The position numbers were made by a program, and so were the translations under genes. A model generated the notes under the pieces. It saw only the letters and a program-made list of their open reading frames with translations, did not search any database and was not told the origin of the DNA. From 2-01-FULL-39-28 sp964436165 (GTDB taxonomy: Bacteria > Patescibacteriota > Minisyncoccia > 2-02-FULL-40-12 > GWA2-44-9), in the NCBI GenBank assembly GCA_964436165.1, contig CAYTBY010000009.1:1-35585 (forward strand): DNA of 35,585 bases, in the 5' to 3' direction. Shown in pieces: positions 20,175-28,583 of this stretch; within the stretch, counting starts at the first letter, position 1; every line of letters starts with the position of its first letter.

Positions 20175-20671
20175 GAACCGTAACCAAGCAGATTAAGCGG
20201 GCGCAAAATGTCAAATCTGCTGATTATACCCACGACTTTATTTTCGGAGTCAACGATCGGGATTGGGTTGACTCGATGGTGGGCGATAAAGGTCGCTATT
20301 ACTTCCTCAAAGCTGGCGTCTTCTTTTAAGACCAACGGTTCTTTATTCATTATATCCGATACTTTCAGCGACGCTATTTCCCTGGCCCCTTCTTCGGCGG
20401 CATCTTTTACTTTGTCCGTTTGTTTTAAGTAAACCTCGTTTAATATTTTTTGGAGAAAAGAAGCATTGGCGGTGGATGTCCGCATTATCAGGTCATACTC
20501 GGTAACGATCCCGATGATATGGTTTTCCTTATCTACTACCGGCATACCGTCAAAATTGTGTTCGCTTATAATCTTGGCGGCTTCGAATAAGGAGGTGTCT
20601 GGCGAAATCGAAACAACCTTTTTGGTCATTATATCCCGAACCAAGACTTTTTTACTGGGCGAATCAGTCAT
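20165..20671 (-). CDS. CBS-domain pair protein (first of tandem)
   Basis: This 168-aa stand-alone CBS pair reads VRDIMTKKVVSISPDTSLFE, NFDGMPVVDKENHIIGIVTE, LKVSDIMNKEPLVLKEDASF and PIPIVDSENKVVGIISRFDI. It likely binds a nucleotide at the Bateman cleft and regulates an unknown partner. It arose by duplication with the downstream paralogue. The ATG lies 6 nt after a -10 (TATAAT), so the message is probably leaderless. It is divergent from the pilus-locus response regulator. Confidence 0.9.
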   Translation of the reverse strand: MTDSPSKKVLVRDIMTKKVVSISPDTSLFEAAKIISEHNFDGMPVVDKENHIIGIVTEYDLIMRTSTANASFLQKILNEVYLKQTDKVKDAAEEGAREIASLKVSDIMNKEPLVLKEDASFEEVIATFIAHHRVNPIPIVDSENKVVGIISRFDILRPLNLLGYGSSR

Positions 20672-20677
20672 TAGTTA

Positions 20678-20706
20678 ATTATAAATTAGTTTTAGATAGT
20701 CTGCAA
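20678..20706 (-). promoter_or_regulatory. promoter of the CBS genes
   Basis: On the minus strand: -35 TTGCAG (20701-20706), 17-nt spacer, perfect -10 TATAAT (20678-20683), 6 nt before the ATG at 20671. Confidence 0.65.
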
Positions 20707-20749
20707 TCCGGCCTTTGTGCATAAAAAATAAAGGGAAATACGGTTAATA

Positions 20750-20758
20750 TGCTATTAT
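20750..20758 (+). promoter_or_regulatory. extended -10 promoter of the pilus locus
   Basis: TGC followed by TATTAT (20753-20758), an extended -10 with no clear -35, ends 7 nt before the ATG at 20766. It is divergent from the CBS promoter. Confidence 0.5.
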
Positions 20759-20765
20759 TTAAGAT

Positions 20766-21161
20766 ATGCCCAAAGATGGTAAGCCCGTCATTTTATTGGT
20801 GGACGACGACGATAATTTAAGAGAAATAGTAAAAGCTAAACTTGAGTCGGCCGGTTTTTCCGTTGTTGAAGCCAAGGACGGCCAGGAAGGTGTTGAGGAA
20901 ACAAAAAAATTCAAACCCGATTTAATTCTGATGGATGTTCAAATGCCAAAAATGAATGGTATTGAGGCGCTCTCAAAAATTAAAGCCGATTCAGAAGTTG
21001 CCAATACCAAAGTTCTTTTTCTGACAAATTACGGTGAAGCCGATACTGCCGATGCCCCTCTTGACGATAAATTTGCCAAAGATGCCGGGGCTGTCGGCCA
21101 CTTAAGAAAAACGGATGATCTTAATAAAATTATAGACAGGGTGAGACAAGAGTTACAGTGA
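20766..21161 (+). CDS. CheY-like single-domain response regulator
   Basis: This 131-aa receiver domain has acidic pocket DDDD near residues 13-16, phosphoacceptor D57 in LILMDVQMPKMNG, T87 in LFLTN, and K115 in HLRKTDD. It has no output domain. Its stop overlaps the start of the receiver-PilB gene by 4 nt (ATGA), so the two are coupled. It probably relays a kinase signal to pilus assembly; the kinase at 13758 is a candidate partner but is not linked. Confidence 0.92.
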   Translation: MPKDGKPVILLVDDDDNLREIVKAKLESAGFSVVEAKDGQEGVEETKKFKPDLILMDVQMPKMNGIEALSKIKADSEVANTKVLFLTNYGEADTADAPLDDKFAKDAGAVGHLRKTDDLNKIIDRVRQELQ

Positions 21162-22918
21162 TGCCAATTTTTAAGACAAAAGCGGCTAAGAATATCGGCA
21201 AAGTCCTAATTGTTGAGGATAATATTTTTATGGCCGAATTGCTGGCCGAAAAAGTCTCTAATGCCGGTTATGAACCAATAACCTTATATAACGGCAAGGA
21301 GGTTGCCGAAAAGATTACAAAAGAAAAACCAATTCTGGTCCTTCTTGACCTTCCTCTGGCCGGTGATATTGACGGTTTTGAACTCCTTGGCCATATTCGA
21401 AAGTCGTTTAATAAAGCCGCTCTGCCGATTGTCGTTCTTTTTAACCTCAACCAGCCGGAAGCGATTGATAAGAGTTTAAAAATGGGAGCGAACTATTATT
21501 TGATAAAGGCTCTGACCAATACGGATGAGATTGTTTCTAAAATTGGGGAGGTCCTTCAAAGCAAAACCAGGGAAATCCCCATAGAAAAAATACCGGTTAC
21601 GGCCGAAGAACCTGTTCCGACCGATATTACGGCCAGAAAGAAAGATAAAGGAGTAGTAGAACAGCCAAGGCCGGAAGTTTCTTTTGAGGTGCCAAATCGC
21701 CTTAAAGCGAAGATAGAAAAAATGATTTTAGCGCCGGAGCAGGAAATTTCGATAATAAATCTTGTTGACAGTATGATGGAGTATTCATTTTTGGCCAGGG
21801 CTTCCGATATCCACCTTGAGCCTTTTGAGGACTCTTTGATGGCCAGACTAAGAATAGACGGCATTCTCCATGATGTTTTTAAATTTCCAAGAGGAATCCA
21901 TTCAGGGGTGATTACGAGGATAAAAGTTTTGGGCGGGATGCGAACCGATGAACATCAAGCGGCCCAGGACGGAAGATTCAGAATCGCGATTGCCAATCCG
22001 CCCAGACAATTTGACGTCCGTGTTTCTATAATTCCGACTTATTTTGGCGAAAACGCTGTCTTGAGGTTATTAGCCGAGCAGACCCAGATATCGAAGATGG
22101 ATGATCTGGCCTTAACCGAAATAGATAAAAACAAGATAAGAAAGGCCATTCAAAGACCTCACGGCATGATCTTGGCCACCGGACCGACAGGTTCCGGTAA
22201 AACAACCACCCTTTACACAATACTCAAAGAAGTTAACACCAGGGAGGTTTCAGTTATTACTATCGAAGATCCAATCGAGTATTCTCTTGAGGGTATTGAC
22301 CAGATTCAGGTTAACCAAAGAACCGGTCTTACTTTTGCTGCCGGCCTCCGTTCAATATTGCGTCAAGATCCGAATGTTATCATGGTTGGTGAAATTCGTG
22401 ACCAAGAGACGGCTTCGATTGCGGTTAACGCCGCTCTTACCGGCCACAAGCTTTTATCAACTCTCCATACGAATGATTCGGCCACAACTTTGCCCCGGCT
22501 TCTTGATATGGGTGTCGAGCCATTCTTAGTTGCTTCGACTGTAAATATCGCTCTTGGTCAACGTCTGGTAAGAATGATCTGTCCTCACTGTAAAACGAAG
22601 AAAAGAATTACCGACGCGGAGTTCGAACATTTAAAGGAGATATTACCGGTGGATATAATGGATAACCACAGAGATTTTTACTATGGCAAGGGATGTGAGG
22701 AATGCGGTAATTCTGGTTATTTCAGCCGAATGGGTCTTTATGAGGTTCTTGAGGTTAATGATTTTGTTAGGGAAGCGATAATGCGCCGGGCCGATGCCGG
22801 AGAGGTAAAGAAAATTGCTGTTAAAAACGGCATGGTGCCTTTGCTAGAAGACGGATTTAACAAAGCCTTGGCTGGATATACAACGATTGAAGAGATATTA
22901 CGAGTTGTAAATGAATAA
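21158..22918 (+). CDS. pilB: type IV pilus assembly ATPase with N-terminal receiver domain (PilB/GspE family)
   Basis: This 586-aa protein has a receiver-like domain (residues 15-133: VLIVEDN, D64 in VLLDLPL, K117 in YYLIKAL) in place of the usual GspE N-domain. The secretion ATPase follows: MEYSFLARASDIHLEPFEDS, Walker A GPTGSGKTT (342-350), Asp box TIEDPIEY, Walker B region IMVGEIRDQETA, His box ALTGHKLLSTLHTN, and a zinc tetracysteine CPHC...CEEC. All catalytic motifs are present. It powers pilin polymerisation at the inner membrane. The receiver fusion suggests direct phospho-control. Confidence 0.95.
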   Translation: MMPIFKTKAAKNIGKVLIVEDNIFMAELLAEKVSNAGYEPITLYNGKEVAEKITKEKPILVLLDLPLAGDIDGFELLGHIRKSFNKAALPIVVLFNLNQPEAIDKSLKMGANYYLIKALTNTDEIVSKIGEVLQSKTREIPIEKIPVTAEEPVPTDITARKKDKGVVEQPRPEVSFEVPNRLKAKIEKMILAPEQEISIINLVDSMMEYSFLARASDIHLEPFEDSLMARLRIDGILHDVFKFPRGIHSGVITRIKVLGGMRTDEHQAAQDGRFRIAIANPPRQFDVRVSIIPTYFGENAVLRLLAEQTQISKMDDLALTEIDKNKIRKAIQRPHGMILATGPTGSGKTTTLYTILKEVNTREVSVITIEDPIEYSLEGIDQIQVNQRTGLTFAAGLRSILRQDPNVIMVGEIRDQETASIAVNAALTGHKLLSTLHTNDSATTLPRLLDMGVEPFLVASTVNIALGQRLVRMICPHCKTKKRITDAEFEHLKEILPVDIMDNHRDFYYGKGCEECGNSGYFSRMGLYEVLEVNDFVREAIMRRADAGEVKKIAVKNGMVPLLEDGFNKALAGYTTIEEILRVVNE

Positions 22919-23024
22919 TTTACAATTACCAATTTACAATTTCCAATGAATTTTCAATGACCCAATGTTTCAATGTCTGAAAATTAAGAAATTGAAGCAT
23001 TGATTGAAAATTGAAAATTAAAAA
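22919..23024. repeat. AT-rich low-complexity spacer
   Basis: A stretch of repeated AATTTACAATT, GAAAATTGAAAATT-like words between pilB and pilC. Similar spacers occur at 24096-24190, 26640-26675 and 30825-30898. No ORF. Confidence 0.6.
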
Positions 23025-24095
23025 TTGAAAATTTCTTCTGCAAATTTATTCTTCCGTCTTCCGAACAAGGAAAAGATGCTCTTTGCCAGGAATCTTGAGG
23101 TTATGATACGTTCCGGAATGCAGATATTACAGAGTCTTGAGATTTTAAGAAAGCAGACAAGATCCAGGGCCTTTGCCAAGATACTTGACCAGGTCATTTT
23201 TGATCTTAAGAATGGCCATTTTCTTTCGGCCGGACTCGAACGTTACCGGAATATTTTCGGCGATTTTTTTATAAACCTTATCCGGGTCGGGGAGGCATCC
23301 GGGACTTTGAGCGAGAACCTCAAATACCTTGCCGAAGAGTTAAAAAAGAAGGATGAACTTAACAAAAAAATAAAAGGGGCAATGGCTTATCCGATGGTGA
23401 TCTTCATGGCCACGATCGGCATCACCTCGATAATGATTTTTATTATTTTCCCCAAGATCCTTCCGGTTTTGACCAGCTTAAATGTAGAACTGCCGTTTAT
23501 TACCCGGGCTTTTGTCGCAATCTCCCAGTTTCTGATCAAATACGGTTATTTGGTCGGGTTGGGTTTTATCGGCTTAATAATCGGTTTTTGGCTTATTCTA
23601 AAAATCCCAAAGGTAAGATTCGGTTGGCATAAATTAATTATTTCAGTACCGCCGGTAAGCAGTATGGCCCGTTCGATAAATATAATAAGTTTTGCCAGGA
23701 CGCTCGGCCTGCTTTTAAGGGCTGGAATTAAAATCGTTGAGGCTTTAGAAATTACGGCCGGCACTCTCTCCAATCTTGTTTATAAAAAAGAAGTAATGAG
23801 GGTCGCCGAAGGAGTGAGAAAGGGTGATCCGATGTCAAAATATTTCATGGAAAATGAGCACCTTTTTCCGCCCATTTTTTCCCAGATGATAATGGTTGGC
23901 GAGAACACCGGTAAACTCGATGAGTCGATACTTTTTCTTGCCGAATACTATGAGTCAGAGTTAGACGAAGCGACAAAGTCGTTATCCAATATCCTTGAGC
24001 CAGTTATGCTCTTGGTCATGGGAATGATAGTGGCATTTGTGGCTTTGGCAATAATTACGCCGATATATAAAATAACCCAGACACTGGGGAGATAA
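23025..24095 (+). CDS. pilC: type IV pilus inner-membrane platform protein PilC/GspF
   Basis: This 356-aa protein has the tandem GspF domain pattern: KEKMLFARNLEVMIRSGMQI then LQSLEILRK, FINLIRVGEASGTLSENLKY, a transmembrane segment (MVIFMATIGITSIMIFIIFP), a second (YLVGLGFIGLIIGFWLIL), then the second domain ISFARTLGLLLRAGIKIVEA, FSQMIMVGENTGKLDESILF and a final membrane helix (LLVMGMIVAFVALAIITPIY). It is the platform onto which PilB docks. The reading frame opens with TTG at 23025 in AT-rich sequence, so the exact start is uncertain. Confidence 0.95.
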   Translation: MKISSANLFFRLPNKEKMLFARNLEVMIRSGMQILQSLEILRKQTRSRAFAKILDQVIFDLKNGHFLSAGLERYRNIFGDFFINLIRVGEASGTLSENLKYLAEELKKKDELNKKIKGAMAYPMVIFMATIGITSIMIFIIFPKILPVLTSLNVELPFITRAFVAISQFLIKYGYLVGLGFIGLIIGFWLILKIPKVRFGWHKLIISVPPVSSMARSINIISFARTLGLLLRAGIKIVEALEITAGTLSNLVYKKEVMRVAEGVRKGDPMSKYFMENEHLFPPIFSQMIMVGENTGKLDESILFLAEYYESELDEATKSLSNILEPVMLLVMGMIVAFVALAIITPIYKITQTLGR

Positions 24096-24190
24096 TTTTC
24101 AATTTTTAATTTAGAATTTTCAATCAATTTACAATTTTTAAATTTTAAATTACAAATTCAATAAAAATTAAAAATTTTAAATTAAAAATT
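24096..24190. repeat. AT-rich low-complexity spacer
   Basis: AAAATTTTAAATT-type words between pilC and the prepilin-like gene, rich in AATTT/AAATT inverted pairs. No gene. Confidence 0.55.
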
Positions 24191-25942
24191 TTGAGTAAAT
24201 CTTCTGGATTCACTTTAGTTGAAACTCTAATTGCTATCGGTGTATTTATGATTATTGCCGCGGGCATTTATTTTTCTTATTCTAATCTTTTAGAAATTTT
24301 TTCAGCTTCTTATCTCAACTTGACTGCCCTCTCGGCATTAGACAACGAACTCGAGGTCATTAGAAACATGCCTTATGCGGACGTCGGTCTTCAGGGCGGA
24401 GTCCCGGCCGGCGTTATTTTGTCTCCTAAAAATATCACCTACGGCAATACCCCGTTTGTTGTTAACACGGCGGTCAGGAATATTGATGACCCGTTTGACG
24501 GTCTTCAGGGCGGCAGTCCCAATGATACCGCACCGGCGGATTACAAGCTCGTGGAAGTCGAAATAACTTGTCCGACCTGTCCGAGATTTATTCCGGCCAG
24601 GGTTACAACAACAGTTTCGCCGATCGGGCTTGAAACCTCAACTAACAACGGAACCTTAGTGGTCAAAGTGTTTAATGCTTCCGGCCAGCCAGTAACAGGA
24701 GCAAATGTTTCAGTGGTTAATAACAATGTCAGTCCGGCCGTAAATATCAACGACCTTACCGATTCAGGCGGGATATTAAAAATAATTGACACCCCTCCCA
24801 GTTCGGCCGGCTACGCGATTACAGTTAGTAAAACCGGTTACTCAAACGACCGTACTTATCCTATCGGCGATCCGTCAAATCCCAATCCTTTAAAACCGAA
24901 TGCCACCGTCTTGAGCCAACAGACGACCGAGGTCAGCTTTGTCATTGATCGGGTCAGCACTCTTAATATGCGGACCCAGGATAAATTTTGTTCCAGTGTT
25001 GGCAGTGTAGATTTTCTTCAGACCGGACAAAAATTAATCGGAACCAACCCAGATGTTCTCAAATATTCAGTTGTTCACGCGACTAATGCGAGCGGGAACA
25101 AAGCCATTACCGGACTTGAATTTGAGGCATATGATTTTAAAAATCAAGACGTGCCCTATGAAGTTTCTGGCTTTAGTCCGATGATGCCCATTGCCGTTGA
25201 TCCGAACGGAACATATAGCTTGACTTGGTTGATGGAACCAAAAACTCCGTCGGCAATCGTGGTTACGGCCGAGGATGAAAACGGCCAGTTGATAAACGAC
25301 GCAAAAGTTACACTTTCGCGGACAGGTTTTTCTGATGAAGAGTACACTGCCAGAAAACAGGTTTTGCATACCGACTGGTCCGGCGGACAATATAATTCAA
25401 TAAGCGCTAAGATGGATACATCAATTGCCGGAGAACTGCGCATCGGTCTGGTTGGGGGCAAATATGCCTCGATGAGCGATGAGTGGCTTATCTCTGAAAC
25501 AATTAATTTCGGAACGTCAGATACTAATTTCTATAGTCTGGATTTTAATCCGGCAAGCCAGCCGGCTCAAACCAGCCTGAAAATTCAGCTTGCTACAAAT
25601 AACGACAATGCTACCTGGAACTTTGTTGGTCCGGACGGAACGGCCAATAGCTATTATACGGCGAGCGGAACCCAAATCCCCTCAAGCCATAATGGGAAAA
25701 GGTACTTGCGGTATAAAGTGATTCTAAGGACGGATGATGATAGTGTTACGCCTCGTTTCGAGGATTTAACTTTAAATTTCCATTCCTCGTGTATCCCCGA
25801 CGGTCAGGCCTATTTTAGCGGCTTAACGCAGACCACATATACCGTTACAATAGTTAAGAGTGGTTACCAGACATTCACCGATACGGCGGTTGTTATTGAT
25901 GAAAACTGGGAAGACTATCGCTTGACTCTGGTGAGTCAGTAA
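24191..25942 (+). CDS. large pseudopilin-like protein with carboxypeptidase-regulatory-like domain
   Basis: This 583-aa protein begins (TTG) MSKSSGFTLVETLIAIGVFM, the type IV prepilin signal: cleavage after G6, methylated F7, E11. The mature part is far longer than a normal pilin. A segment NGTLVVKVFNASGQPVTGAN then VSVV resembles a carboxypeptidase-regulatory Ig-like domain (about 160-260). A second region around IVVTAEDENGQLINDAKVTL has the same style, and the C-terminus (YFSGLTQTTYTVTIVKSGYQ) may be a third. It is likely a tip or minor pilin displaying Ig-like domains. The start is uncertain because the gene lies in AT-rich sequence. Confidence 0.8.
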   Translation: MSKSSGFTLVETLIAIGVFMIIAAGIYFSYSNLLEIFSASYLNLTALSALDNELEVIRNMPYADVGLQGGVPAGVILSPKNITYGNTPFVVNTAVRNIDDPFDGLQGGSPNDTAPADYKLVEVEITCPTCPRFIPARVTTTVSPIGLETSTNNGTLVVKVFNASGQPVTGANVSVVNNNVSPAVNINDLTDSGGILKIIDTPPSSAGYAITVSKTGYSNDRTYPIGDPSNPNPLKPNATVLSQQTTEVSFVIDRVSTLNMRTQDKFCSSVGSVDFLQTGQKLIGTNPDVLKYSVVHATNASGNKAITGLEFEAYDFKNQDVPYEVSGFSPMMPIAVDPNGTYSLTWLMEPKTPSAIVVTAEDENGQLINDAKVTLSRTGFSDEEYTARKQVLHTDWSGGQYNSISAKMDTSIAGELRIGLVGGKYASMSDEWLISETINFGTSDTNFYSLDFNPASQPAQTSLKIQLATNNDNATWNFVGPDGTANSYYTASGTQIPSSHNGKRYLRYKVILRTDDDSVTPRFEDLTLNFHSSCIPDGQAYFSGLTQTTYTVTIVKSGYQTFTDTAVVIDENWEDYRLTLVSQ

Positions 25943-26057
25943 TATAACGCGAATCTACAAATCTATGCAAATGCCACAAATAGTCACATTTACTCATAGA
26001 TAGTGTACACGTATTATTCGCGGCATTCGGACGTCATTCGTAGATTTGCATTACGTT
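25943..26057. repeat. intergenic repeat with inverted words
   Basis: Contains AACGCGAATCTACAAATC at the start and CATTCGTAGATTTGCATTACG at the end, partly reverse-complementary (AATCTACAAAT against ATTCGTAGATT). It resembles dispersed CGAATCTACGAAT-type repeats I recall from Candidate Phyla genomes (from memory, not checked). Confidence 0.45.
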
Positions 26058-26639
26058 ATGAAAAACGGTTTTACATTAATTGAAATTCTGATCGCCATCG
26101 CCATATTTTCTGGCATTGTTTTCGTTATCAGTTCTTTCGGCCTCGATGTTTATGATTTCGGTATTTTCCTCGGTGAGAATTTGACTGCTCAACAGGAGCT
26201 TCAGTTAACCCTAAGATCAATGGTTTCAGAAATGAGGGCGATGACCCAATCGGTAGGCGGGGCTTACCCGATTGAATCCGCTTCTCAAAATTCCATTGTT
26301 TTTTATAGCGACAGTGACGGCGACGGATTTACCGAAAGGATACGCTACTTTCTAGACGGTAATATTCTGAAAAGGGGAATTATAAAACCAACTGGAAATC
26401 CGCTGTCTTATTCAGGGACCGAAGACATCAGAGAGGCAGTTCATAATATTTATTTATCGGCCGGTAATATTTTTGGATACTATGATGTCGGCTATAACGG
26501 GACACAATCCGAGTTAAGTTTTCCGGTCAATATTCCCTTGGTCCGTCTTATCAAAGCCAAACTTACCGTTGATCCTAATCCAGCCGATCCCTCCTCAAGA
26601 GTTAACTTTTCAGCCGAGGTTAATATAAGAAACTTATGA
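26058..26639 (+). CDS. minor pseudopilin (type IV pilin-like)
   Basis: This 193-aa pseudopilin starts MKNGFTLIEILIAIAIFSGI: cleavage after G4, F5 and E9 conserved, then a hydrophobic helix. The ATG at 26058 gives the standard short leader, so I prefer it to the upstream TTG at 26046. The soluble part has IVFYSDSDGDGFTERIRYFL, as in PilW/GspJ-like minor pilins. Its stop overlaps the next start by 4 nt. Confidence 0.85.
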   Translation: MKNGFTLIEILIAIAIFSGIVFVISSFGLDVYDFGIFLGENLTAQQELQLTLRSMVSEMRAMTQSVGGAYPIESASQNSIVFYSDSDGDGFTERIRYFLDGNILKRGIIKPTGNPLSYSGTEDIREAVHNIYLSAGNIFGYYDVGYNGTQSELSFPVNIPLVRLIKAKLTVDPNPADPSSRVNFSAEVNIRNL

Positions 26640-28105
26640 TAAAAATTCAAAATTCAAAATTCAAAATTCAAAATTCTGGAGAAAGTGGCCAGCTATCATT
26701 AGTTGTTTTGATTTTTGGGACATTAGCCATAACTATCATGGGCGGATTTATTATTTGGGCAGATTCTCAACTTCGTCTGGCTCAAAGAAGCGGTGATCAG
26801 GCCCTGGCCTTAAGAATTGCCGAGGCCGGCGTCGATTATTATCGGTGGCATCTGGCCCATAATCCGAATGATTTTCAGGACGGAACCGGACAGCCAGGCC
26901 CTTATCTTCACGATTACTACGATAAAGACGGAAATGTTATCGGCCAATTTGAGCTTGATATAATCCCGCCTCCTCAAGGTTCAACAGTCGTCACCATAGA
27001 GTCTTCTGGTAAGCCAACCGTCAACCCAAGCATAGAAAAAACAGTCAGGGTTAAAATGGGCAGGTCGTCTTTGGTCAGATTCGCCGCTGTTTCCAATACC
27101 GATCTTTACTTTCCGCCGGGGACAGAGGTCTTTGGACCGATTCATTCTAATGGGGGAGTTCATTTTGACGGTGTAGCCCATAACGTTGTGACCAGTGCCA
27201 GAACTAATTACAACGATCCCGAACATTCCGGCAACGAAGAATTCGGCGTTCATACCCATGTTGTCCCGACCGATCCAATGCCCCCGGCGGCGGTGCCTAA
27301 CCGGCCGGATGTATTTTACGCCGGAAGGCAGTTTCCGGTGCCGGCTGTTGATTTTACCGGTCTTACCTCGGACATCGCTAGTATCAAAAGCAATGCGCAA
27401 TCGGGCGGCCATTATTTCGGCCCAACCTCTACGCCTTATGAGGGCTATCATATTGTTTTAAAAACAAACGACACTTTTGATCTATATAAAGTTAAAAAAC
27501 AGGTTAATTCTCCCAATGGCTGTATTAATGTCCAGGGCCAGCAAGACTGGGGAACGTGGAGTATTGAGCAGGAGGATTTTGTTCAGAACTATGCTTTTCC
27601 GGCCAACGGCGTTATTTTTGTAGAAGACTTTCTTTGGATCGATGGACAAATTAACGGGGCTCGTTTAACAATTGCGGCCGGCCTTCTTCCGGAAAATCCA
27701 TCCAAGCTCAAAGACATAATCGTTAACAAAGACCTTCTTTATACCAATTATAACGGCACTGATGTGATCGGTCTGATTGCTCAAGGAGATTTTAGCGTTG
27801 GCTGGGTTAGTGAAGATGACTTGCGCGTTGATGCGGCGATTGTATCTCAAAACCGCCGAATTGGCAGAAATTACTATCGTCCGCCAAGCGGGAATCAACC
27901 GCGTTGTTCACCTCACCATGTCAAAAGCATTATCACCATGTACGGCATCATTGCTTCTTACGATGAATACGGCATGTCCTATACTGACGGCACCGGATAT
28001 CTGCAGAGGAATATTATTTACGATCCAAATTTGCTTTTTAGTCCTCCGCCGAATTTTCCGACCGCTTCTGAATATAGTCAGATCTCCTGGGAAGAGGTTA
28101 AATAG
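26636..28105 (+). CDS. PilX-like pilus assembly protein
   Basis: This 489-aa protein has one N-terminal membrane helix (SLVVLIFGTLAITIMGGFII) without a normal prepilin cleavage motif (GESGQLSL), followed by RSGDQALALRIAEAGVDYYR, typical of PilX-type proteins. The first 15 residues (IQNSKFKIQNS) come from an AT-rich tandem repeat (AAAATTC units at 26640-26675), so this N-terminus may be a repeat expansion. The middle is beta-rich (VFGPIHSNGGVHFDGVAHNV). It likely primes or caps pilus assembly. It is coupled to the pseudopilin upstream (ATGA). Confidence 0.75.
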   Translation: MIKIQNSKFKIQNSGESGQLSLVVLIFGTLAITIMGGFIIWADSQLRLAQRSGDQALALRIAEAGVDYYRWHLAHNPNDFQDGTGQPGPYLHDYYDKDGNVIGQFELDIIPPPQGSTVVTIESSGKPTVNPSIEKTVRVKMGRSSLVRFAAVSNTDLYFPPGTEVFGPIHSNGGVHFDGVAHNVVTSARTNYNDPEHSGNEEFGVHTHVVPTDPMPPAAVPNRPDVFYAGRQFPVPAVDFTGLTSDIASIKSNAQSGGHYFGPTSTPYEGYHIVLKTNDTFDLYKVKKQVNSPNGCINVQGQQDWGTWSIEQEDFVQNYAFPANGVIFVEDFLWIDGQINGARLTIAAGLLPENPSKLKDIIVNKDLLYTNYNGTDVIGLIAQGDFSVGWVSEDDLRVDAAIVSQNRRIGRNYYRPPSGNQPRCSPHHVKSIITMYGIIASYDEYGMSYTDGTGYLQRNIIYDPNLLFSPPPNFPTASEYSQISWEEVK

Positions 28106-28160
28106 TTGTCCAAGAGGACGAGTGTTTTACGCGAAGTCCGATTGGTTACAACTATTTAAC
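28097..28160. repeat. long hairpin at the end of the PilX-like gene
   Basis: Arms GTTAAATAGTTGT (28097-28109) and ACAACTATTTAAC (28148-28160) are exact complements. CCAA..GGAC and GTCC..TTGG extend the stem inward. It spans the stop codon and ends where the inverted repeat of the GIY-YIG unit begins. Confidence 0.6.
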
Positions 28161-28427
28161 CCCCTCTTTTTGAGTTCTACTTTTTATGTATTATGTTTAC
28201 ATAATAAATTATAGAAAAAGTAAGCATGGATTATATATTGGTTATACGTCAGATTTACGCCAAAGACTGAAAGAGCATAAAGCCAAGGTAGAAAACTTAA
28301 TTTATTACGAAGCATATAAAAGTGAAGAAGATGCAAGAAATCGAGAAAGACAGCTTAAAAAATACAAAAGTGCATGGGGTCAGCTTAAGAGAAGAATAGA
28401 AAAAAGTAGAATCTAAAAAGAGGGGGT
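28159..28427 (+). mobile_element. GIY-YIG gene bracketed by 27-bp inverted repeats
   Basis: Left arm 28159-28185 (ACCCCCTCTTTTTGAGTTCT...) and right arm 28401-28427 are reverse complements at 24 of 27 positions. The left arm ends at the base before the ATG; the right arm contains the last codons and stop. The unit interrupts the pilus operon between the PilX-like gene and the pilin. It may be a small mobile unit or a hairpin-bounded cassette. Confidence 0.5.
28186..28416 (+). CDS. GIY-YIG nuclease-domain protein
   Basis: This 76-aa single-domain protein of the UvrC/YhbQ-type GIY-YIG family reads YYVYIINYRKSKHGLYIGYT (the YVYI and LYIGYT strands), SDLRQRLKEHK (catalytic Arg in the helix), YYEAYKSEEDARNRERQLKK (catalytic Glu in the EEDA...RE helix). 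It is similar to stand-alone YhbQ-like proteins, whose substrate is poorly known. It has no Shine-Dalgarno and no link to pili. The flanking inverted repeats suggest it was inserted. Confidence 0.88.
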   Translation: MYYVYIINYRKSKHGLYIGYTSDLRQRLKEHKAKVENLIYYEAYKSEEDARNRERQLKKYKSAWGQLKRRIEKSRI

Positions 28428-28430
28428 GCT

Positions 28431-28469
28431 CATAATTACAGCTACTCGTTTCACTCGTAGGTAATTATG
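28431..28469. repeat. palindromic intergenic hairpin
   Basis: CATAATTAC (28431-28439) with GTAATTATG (28461-28469), and inner CTAC with GTAG, loop TCGTTTCACTC. It is a REP-like hairpin after the GIY-YIG unit. Confidence 0.5.
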
Positions 28470-28500
28470 GCATGTGGACAATTTTATTTTTTAGGTGTAG

Positions 28501-28565
28501 TATAATTAGTAGGCAATGGTCGATTTTATCTGTCCGAAAGCGCTTGGACGGATATATAGTATAAT
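28501..28565 (+). promoter_or_regulatory. promoter region of the pilin gene
   Basis: Two TATAAT boxes are present (28501-28506 and 28560-28565). The second lies 18 nt before the ATG at 28584. Between them is a palindromic element with GTCC (28532-28535), AAGCGCTT, GGAC (28546-28549). No good -35 precedes either box. The pilin probably has its own promoter. Confidence 0.45.
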
Positions 28566-28583
28566 ATTAAAATATTTAAATTA

